A stretch of DNA of 64,000 nt, taken from assembly GCF_040958095.1 (NCBI RefSeq), contig NC_091209.1, positions 8,930,830-8,994,829 of the forward strand. The letters run 5' to 3'. The stretch is from Procambarus clarkii (Eukaryota; Arthropoda; Malacostraca; Decapoda; Cambaridae). Under the pieces are notes generated by a model, which saw only the letters and a list, made by a program, of their open reading frames with translations, was not told the origin of the DNA and did not search any database. Position 1 is the stretch's first letter; every line of letters begins with the position of its first letter. Made by a program: the position numbers and the translations under genes. Positions 58,007 to 64,000 of this stretch are shown piece by piece.

Positions 58007-58577
58007 CTATGGATACAGTACAAGGATTTCAGGTATTTTATCCTTGGTAATAAGATAGGTTGCCATATCATACAGAGTGAGTTTAGATTTATCTCTAAAT
58101 GGCTCAATTTTACTACAATCCAAGATATAGTGTTCGAGTGTGTGTCCCTGTCTTTGTCCACACACTTTACACTTTACTTCATCTAGATCCCTATACAAGC
58201 CCAACTGCCAGAGATACTTGTAGCCAAGTCTTATTCGAGCTGTGACAACATCTGTTAGTCTACTGACTTTGTTACTTGCCCCATACACATGTTTCACACA
58301 TTTCATTGTGATGAACAATGGACCTGATAGTTTCAGTTTGCGCTGTTCTACTTTCTTCAAATCCATCCAGGAGTTCTTGTCTAATGACACTTTTAAGGGA
58401 CCTATTTGATAACTCAAGATTCCGTTCAATACTGTCTTTATTTACTGCAGCCTTAGCAAGGGCGTCAACTTTGTCATGTTCCTGCAGGCCAATGTGAGAA
58501 GGACTCCACAACATTTTGATATTTACCCTCTTGTTAAGTATGTTTATATATCTATGTCTAGCTTCCAAGACAAGCAC
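58007..58577 (-). pseudogene. LINE RNase H C-terminal half and zinc region
   Basis: KMLWSPSHIGLQEHDKVDAL supplies the third RNase H motif. After a frameshift near 58300 the frame gives TARIRLGYKYLWQLGL, then KCKVCGQRQGHTLEHYILDC, a CX2CX8HX4C cluster. Related to 32743-33114. Confidence 0.8.
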
Positions 58578-58644
58578 GTTATTACTTGATGGAAACTATT
58601 TATTGCTCGTAGTTAGTAAAGGGAGTCAGAAATAATTAAGCTGT

Positions 58645-59001
58645 CTACTTCAGTGTTGTCAATAATTCCGCTTTCATTGTGGATGCCCAGTTACTAATTC
58701 TTATATCCCTTTGAATTGTGCTGCCATCGGGCTGATGAGCAATAACAGCACTTCCTGCCCTCCCTGTAGCTGTATTGAGTGATCCGTCAGTGTATATGGT
58801 CTGTGCATTGTTGTATTCAGCTTGTATATTGTGAATGTGTTCTATGGTGGTTAATTTAGCAGCAAGCTGAGCATGAGAGTTGTTTGTGATTAGTTTCTTA
58901 GTGGGGTATGCAGGGGTCAGGATGTCCAAAGATACTATCTGCCAGGGTGGAAGGAAGTGCTGTACTGCAGGCGATGAGTTACAATAACGTGGCTGAAGTA
59001 T
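58645..59001 (-). pseudogene. LINE RNase H, N-terminal half
   Basis: Contains IYTDGSLNTATGRAGSAV (first catalytic Asp in TDGS) and ISNWASTMKAELLT (second acidic residue, Glu). A stop/frameshift lies near 58645. Confidence 0.8.
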
Positions 59002-59150
59002 GTTGACTAGACCACACACTAGAAGGTGAAGGGACGACGACGTTTCGGTCCGTCCTAGACCATTCTCAAGTCGACAATCGACTTGAAAATGGTCCAGGAC
59101 GGACCGAAACATCGTCGTCCCTTCACTTTCTAGTGTGTGGTCTGGTCAAC
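59002..59150. mobile_element. 149-base palindromic element inside the LINE
   Basis: Almost perfect inverted repeat with ends gttgac(t/c)agaccacacac, a middle gggacgacgacgtttcggtc, and centre ctcaagtcga-caa-tcgacttga. It splits the LINE protein between VHHLL and NILQPRYC. No clear target duplication. A half copy lies at 29788. Confidence 0.85.
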
Positions 59151-59299
59151 AAGTGGTGTACTCTTTCATCTGTATATACATCGTGCAGTCCCATCATTTT
59201 AATATGAGTGACTGCTCTTTGAATCCATTTAGACTCGCTGGTTCCATTACGCATGTGTTCGAACAATTCAAGTGTGTCTAGTGATCCTGTAATGCGGTG

Positions 59300-59560
59300 T
59301 TCTACGTCCTCTGCTCTCAATCGAGGATCCCGGGGTTCGATCCCCAGACGGAACAGAAATGTTTTGGCACGTGTCCTTTCACTTTATGCTACCGTTCACC
59401 TAGCAGTAAAATAGGCGCCCGGGAGTTAGTCAACTGTTGTGGGTTGCAACCTGAGGAAAGTGAGTACCTGGCCAGGTGGGGCCTCGATAAGCCTGAGTGC
59501 AGGCTTCCTGTCCCAGACAACGGGAATTATTATATTGGAAAATGTCGCTGTGGACTTGAC
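59300..59560 (+). mobile_element. tRNA-headed SINE with shared core, copy 5
   Basis: B-box-like ggggttcgatccccag, the core cacctagcagtaaaataggc and gggagttagtcaactg, then a 3' part gcctcgataagcctgag and caggcttcctgtccc shared with 32405-32600. Confidence 0.7.
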
Positions 59561-59605
59561 TGCTTCAGCTTGACGTGGAACCTGTTCCCTCACCCCGACC
59601 CCACC

Positions 59606-59862
<257 letters not shown>

Positions 59863-60052
59863 CAGCTCTCACAGCGAGCAGAAACACCTACAGTGAAGCC
59901 AGCACCTCCCACCGCTGACAACAGAGCAGTAATCCAGCTGTGTCATTCAGTAAGGTTAAGTCCAGCCTCCCCTCCCTGTTGGGAGATGAGATCAGACCTT
60001 GTGATCGCTGATGCTCTTGACGCTTACTCTACCCCCTTCCCCCCCCCCCTAG

Positions 60053-63000
60053 AGTACTGACCACTCCTGTAACCCCCAAGATACTCCTAATGTCTCCTGT
60101 ACCACCCAGGGTACTCCTGATGACTCCTGTACCCCCAAGATACTCCTAATGTCTCCTGTACCACCCAGGGTACTCCTGACGACTCCTGTACCCCCCAAGA
60201 TACTCCTAATGTCTCCTGTACCACCCAGGGTACTCCTGACGACTCCTGTACCCCCAAGATACTCCTAATGTCTCCTGTACCACCCAGGGTACTCCTGACG
60301 ACTCCTGTAACCCCCAAGATACTCCTAATGTCTCCTGTACCACCCAGGGTACTCCTGACGACTCCTGTAACCCCCAAGATACTCCTAATGTCTCCTGTAC
60401 CACCCAGGGTACTCCTGACGACTCCTGTACCCCGAAGATACTCCTAATGTCTCCTGTACCACCCAGGGTACTCCTGACGACTCCTGTACCCCCAAGATAC
60501 TCCTAATGTCTCCTGTACCACCCAGGGTACTCCTGACGACTCCTGTACCTCCAAGATACTTCTAATGTCTCCTGTACCACCCAGGGTACTCCTGACGACT
60601 CCTGTACCCCCAAGATACTCCTAATGTCTCCTGTACCACCCAGGGTACTCCTGACGACTCCTGTACCCCCAAGATACTCCTAATGTCTCCTGTACCACCC
60701 AGGGTACTCCTGACGACTCCTGTACCCCCAAGATACTCCTAATGTCTCCTGTACCACCCAGGGTACTCCTGACGACTCCTGTACGCCGAAGATACTCCTA
60801 ATGTCTCCTGTACCACCCAGGGTACTCCTGACGACTCCTGTACCCCCAAGATACTCCTAATGTCTCCTGTACCACCCAGGGTACTCCTGACGACTCCTGT
60901 ACCCCCAAGATACTCCTAATGTCTCCTGTACCACCCAGGGTACTCCTGACGACTCCTGTACCCCCAAGATACTCCTAATGTCTCCTGTACCACCCAGGGT
61001 ACTCCTGACGACTCCTGTACCCCCAAGATACTCCTAATGTCTCCTGTACCACCCAGGGTACTCCTGACGACTCCTGTACCCCCAAGATACTCCTAATGTC
61101 TCCTGTACCACCCAGGGTACTCCTGACGACTCCTGTACCCCAAGATACTCCTAATGTCTCCTGTACCACCCAGGGTACTCCTGACGACTCCTGTAACCCC
61201 CAAGATACTCCTAATGTCTCCTGTACCACCCAGGGTACTCCTGACGACTCCTGTACCCCAAGATACTCCTAATGTCTCCTGTACCACCCAGGGTACTCCT
61301 GACGACTCCTGTACCCCCAAGATACTCCTAATGTCTCCTGTACCACCCAGGGTACTCCTGACGACTCCTGTACCCCCAAGATACTCCTAATGTCTCCTGT
61401 ACCACCCAGGGTACTCCTGACCACTCCTGTACCCCCAAGATACTCCTAATGTCTCTGTACCACCCAGGGTACTCCTGACGACTCCTGTACCCCCAAGATA
61501 CTCCTAATGTCTCCTGTACCACCCAGGGTACTCCTGACGACTCCTGTACCCCCAAGATACTCCTAATGTCTCCTGTCCACCCAGGGTACTCCTGACGACT
61601 CCTGTACCCCCCAAGATACTCCCTAATGTCTCCTGTACCACCCTAGGGTACTCCTGACGACTCCTGTACCCCCAAGATACTCCTAATGTCTCCTGTACCA
61701 CCCAGGGTACTCCTGACGACTCCTGTACCCCCAAGATACTCCTAATGTCTCCTGTACCACCCAGGGTACTCCTGACGACTCCTGTACCCCCAAGATACTC
61801 CTAATGTCTCCTGTACCCACCCAGGGTACTCCTGACCACTCCTGTACCCCCAAGATACTCCTAATGTCTCCTGTACCACCCAGGGTACTCCTGACGACTC
61901 CTGTACCCCCAAGATACTCCTAATGTCATCCTGTACCACCCAGGGTACTCCTGACGACCTCCTGTACCCCCAGATACTCCTAATGTCTCCTGTACCACCC
62001 AGGGTACTCCTGACGGACTCCTGTACCCCCAAGATACTCCTAATGTCTCCTGTACCACCCAGGGTACTCCTGACGACTCCTGTACCCCCAAGATACTCCT
62101 AATGTCTCCTGTACCACCCAGGGTACTCCTGACGACTCCTGTACCCCCAAGATACTCCTAATGTCTCCTGTACCACCCAGGGTACTCCATGACGACTCCT
62201 GTACCCCGAAGATACTCCTAATGTCTCCTGTACCACCCAGGGTACTCCTGACGACTCCTGTACCCCCAAGATACTCCTAATGTCTCCTGTACCACCCAGG
62301 GTACTCCTGACGACTCCTGTACCCCCAAGATACTCCTAATGTCTCCTGTACCACCCAGGGTACTCCTGACGACTCCTGTACCCCCAAGATACTCCTAATG
62401 TCTCCTGTACCACCCAGGGTACTCCTGACGACTCCTGTACCCCCAAGATACTCCTAATGTCTCCTGTACCACCCAGGGTACTCCTGACGACTCCTGTACC
62501 CCAAGATACTCCTAATGTCTCCTGTACCACCCAGGGTACTCCTGACGACTCCTGTACCCCCAAGATACTCCTAATGTCTCCTGTACCACCCAGGGTACTC
62601 CTGACGACTCCTGTACCCCCAAGATACTCCTAATGTCTCCTGTACCACCCAGGGTACTCCTGACGACTCCTGTACCCCCAAGATACTCCTAATGTCTCCT
62701 GTACCACCCAGGGTACTCCTGACGACTCCTGTACCCCCAAGATACTCCTAATGTCTCCTGTACCACCCAGGGTACTCCTGACGACTCCTGTACCCCCAAG
62801 ATACTCCTAATGTCTCCTGTACCACCCAGGGTACTCCTGACGACTCCTGTACCCCCAAGATACTCCTAATGTCTCCTGTACCACCCAGGGTACTCCTGAC
62901 GACTCCTGTACCCCCAAGATACTCCTAATGTCTCCTGTACCACCCAGGGTACTCCTGACGACTCCTGTACCCCCAAGATACTCCTAATGTCTCCTGTACC

Positions 63001-64000
63001 ACCCAGGGTACTCCTGACGACTCCTGTACCCCCAAGATACTCCTAATGTCTCCTGTACCACCCAGGGTACTCCTGACGACTCCTGTACCCCCAAGATACT
63101 CCTAATGTCTCCTGTACCACCCAGGGTACTCCTGACCACTCCTGTACCCCCAAGATACTCCTAATGTCTCCTGTACCACCCAGGGTACTCCTGACGACTC
63201 CTGTACCCCCAAGATACTCCTAATGTCTCCTGTACCACCCAGGGTACTCCTGACGACTCCTGTACCCCCAAGATACTCCTAATGTCTCCTGTACCACCCA
63301 GGGTACTCCTGACGACTCCTGTACCCCCAAGATACTCCTAATGTCTCCTGTACCACCCAGGGTACTCCTGACGACTCCTGTACCCCCAAGATACTCCTAA
63401 TGTCTCCTGTACCACCCAGGGTACTCCTGACGACTCCTGTACCCCCAAGATACTCCTAATGTCTCCTGTACCACCCAGGGTACTCCATGACGACTCCTGT
63501 ACCCCGAAGATACTCCTAATGTCTCCTGTACCACCCAGGGTACTCCTGACGACTCCTGTACCCCCAAGATACTCCTAATGTCTCCTGTACCACCCAGGGT
63601 ACTCCTGACGACTCCTGTACCCCCAAGATACTCCTAATGTCTCCTGTAACCACCCAGGGTACTCCTGACGACTCCTGTACCCCCAAGATACTCCTAATGT
63701 CTCCTGTACCACCCAGGGTACTCCTGACGACTCCTGTACCCCCAAGATACTCCTAATGTCTCCTGTACCACCCAGGGTACTCCTGACGACTCCTGTACCC
63801 CCAAGATACTCCTAATGTCTCCTGTACCACCCAGGGTACTCCTGACGACTCCTGTACCCCCAAGATACTCCTAATGTCTCCTGTACCACCCAGGGTACTC
63901 CTGACGACTCCTGTACCCCCAAGATACTCCTAATGTCTCCTGTACCACCCAGGGTACTCCTGACGACTCCTGTACCCCCAAGATACTCCTAATGTCTCCT
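60053..64000. repeat. 59-base minisatellite, about 67 copies, continues beyond window
   Basis: The unit is a dimer of related 29- and 30-base halves: cctgtacccccaagatactc... and cctgtaccacccagggtact.... Rare variants recur 22 units apart (see findings). A patch at about 61560-62030 has many single-base indels. The short open frames on both strands are by-products. Confidence 0.97.

Larger units (their letters stand above)
57990..59320 (-). mobile_element. LINE RNase H and zinc-knuckle region, decayed, with insertion
   Basis: - strand order: connecting region (59320-59155), palindromic insertion (59002-59150), RNase H, C-terminal zinc region (to about 58007). Split into at least four frames. 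RT itself is absent, so it is 5'-truncated. A SINE at 59300 covers its upstream edge. Confidence 0.8.

Noticed and set aside
60087-62563. Repetitive frames on the - strand of the 59-base satellite
   Set aside because: 59 is not a multiple of three, so the frame shifts each unit; openness only reflects lack of stops in the unit.

Overview
The window looks like intergenic, repeat-dominated DNA from an arthropod, most likely a decapod crustacean (crayfish, lobster or shrimp type). This is an inference from four things: a spliced arthropod-style C-type-lectin-domain gene; TTAGG-type (AACCT/AGGTT) telomere-like motifs inside a small terminal-inverted-repeat element; very long TA and AC microsatellites; and a mix of Penelope-like elements, APE-type LINEs, tRNA-headed SINEs and Ty3/gypsy elements. 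Only one convincing host gene is present.

Layout. 1-4.4 kb: the end of a Penelope-like element (PLE), a tRNA-headed SINE, LINE relics and TA microsatellites. 4.5-6.4 kb: a complete five-exon secreted C-type lectin domain gene on the + strand (248 codons, TATA and CCAAT promoter, poly(A) signal). 7.8-10.3 kb: a decayed LINE on the - strand, abutting a LINE RNase H/zinc-knuckle tail on the + strand. 12.5-19.9 kb: a block of three nested or adjacent palindromes. These are a 150-bp-arm hairpin, an inverted PLE pair carrying RT and GIY-YIG sequence, and a 3.4-kb inverted array of a 253-bp tRNA-like unit. 22.4-29.5 kb: intact Ty3/gypsy element 1 (LTRs of 875 bp, one mismatch, 5-bp TSD, single 1650-codon ORF). 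29.5-39.5 kb: minisatellites, decayed PLE, LINE and SINE copies. 39.5-46.6 kb: intact Ty3/gypsy element 2 (identical 1016-bp LTRs, 5-bp TSD, 1555-codon ORF), inserted into a LINE whose two halves can be seen on either side. 46.8-64 kb: mostly satellite DNA (3.2-kb Pro/Gly/Ser-type 15/18-bp array, 2.6-kb 20-bp array, 4-kb 59-bp array running off the window), plus two copies of a 390-bp TIR element, a PLE 3' end, a LINE RNase H region interrupted by a 149-bp palindromic element, and a SINE.

The most notable system is the pair of young Ty3/gypsy elements. Both place integrase upstream of reverse transcriptase (gag-PR-INT-RT-RNaseH), the Ty1/copia-like order known from the Gmr1-like group. Next are hammerhead-like three-helix folds conserved in the PLE repeats, the giant tRNA-like palindrome, and a SINE core shared by copies with different heads. 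No CRISPR, bacterial operon, or rRNA gene was seen. No intact canonical tRNA gene was identified.
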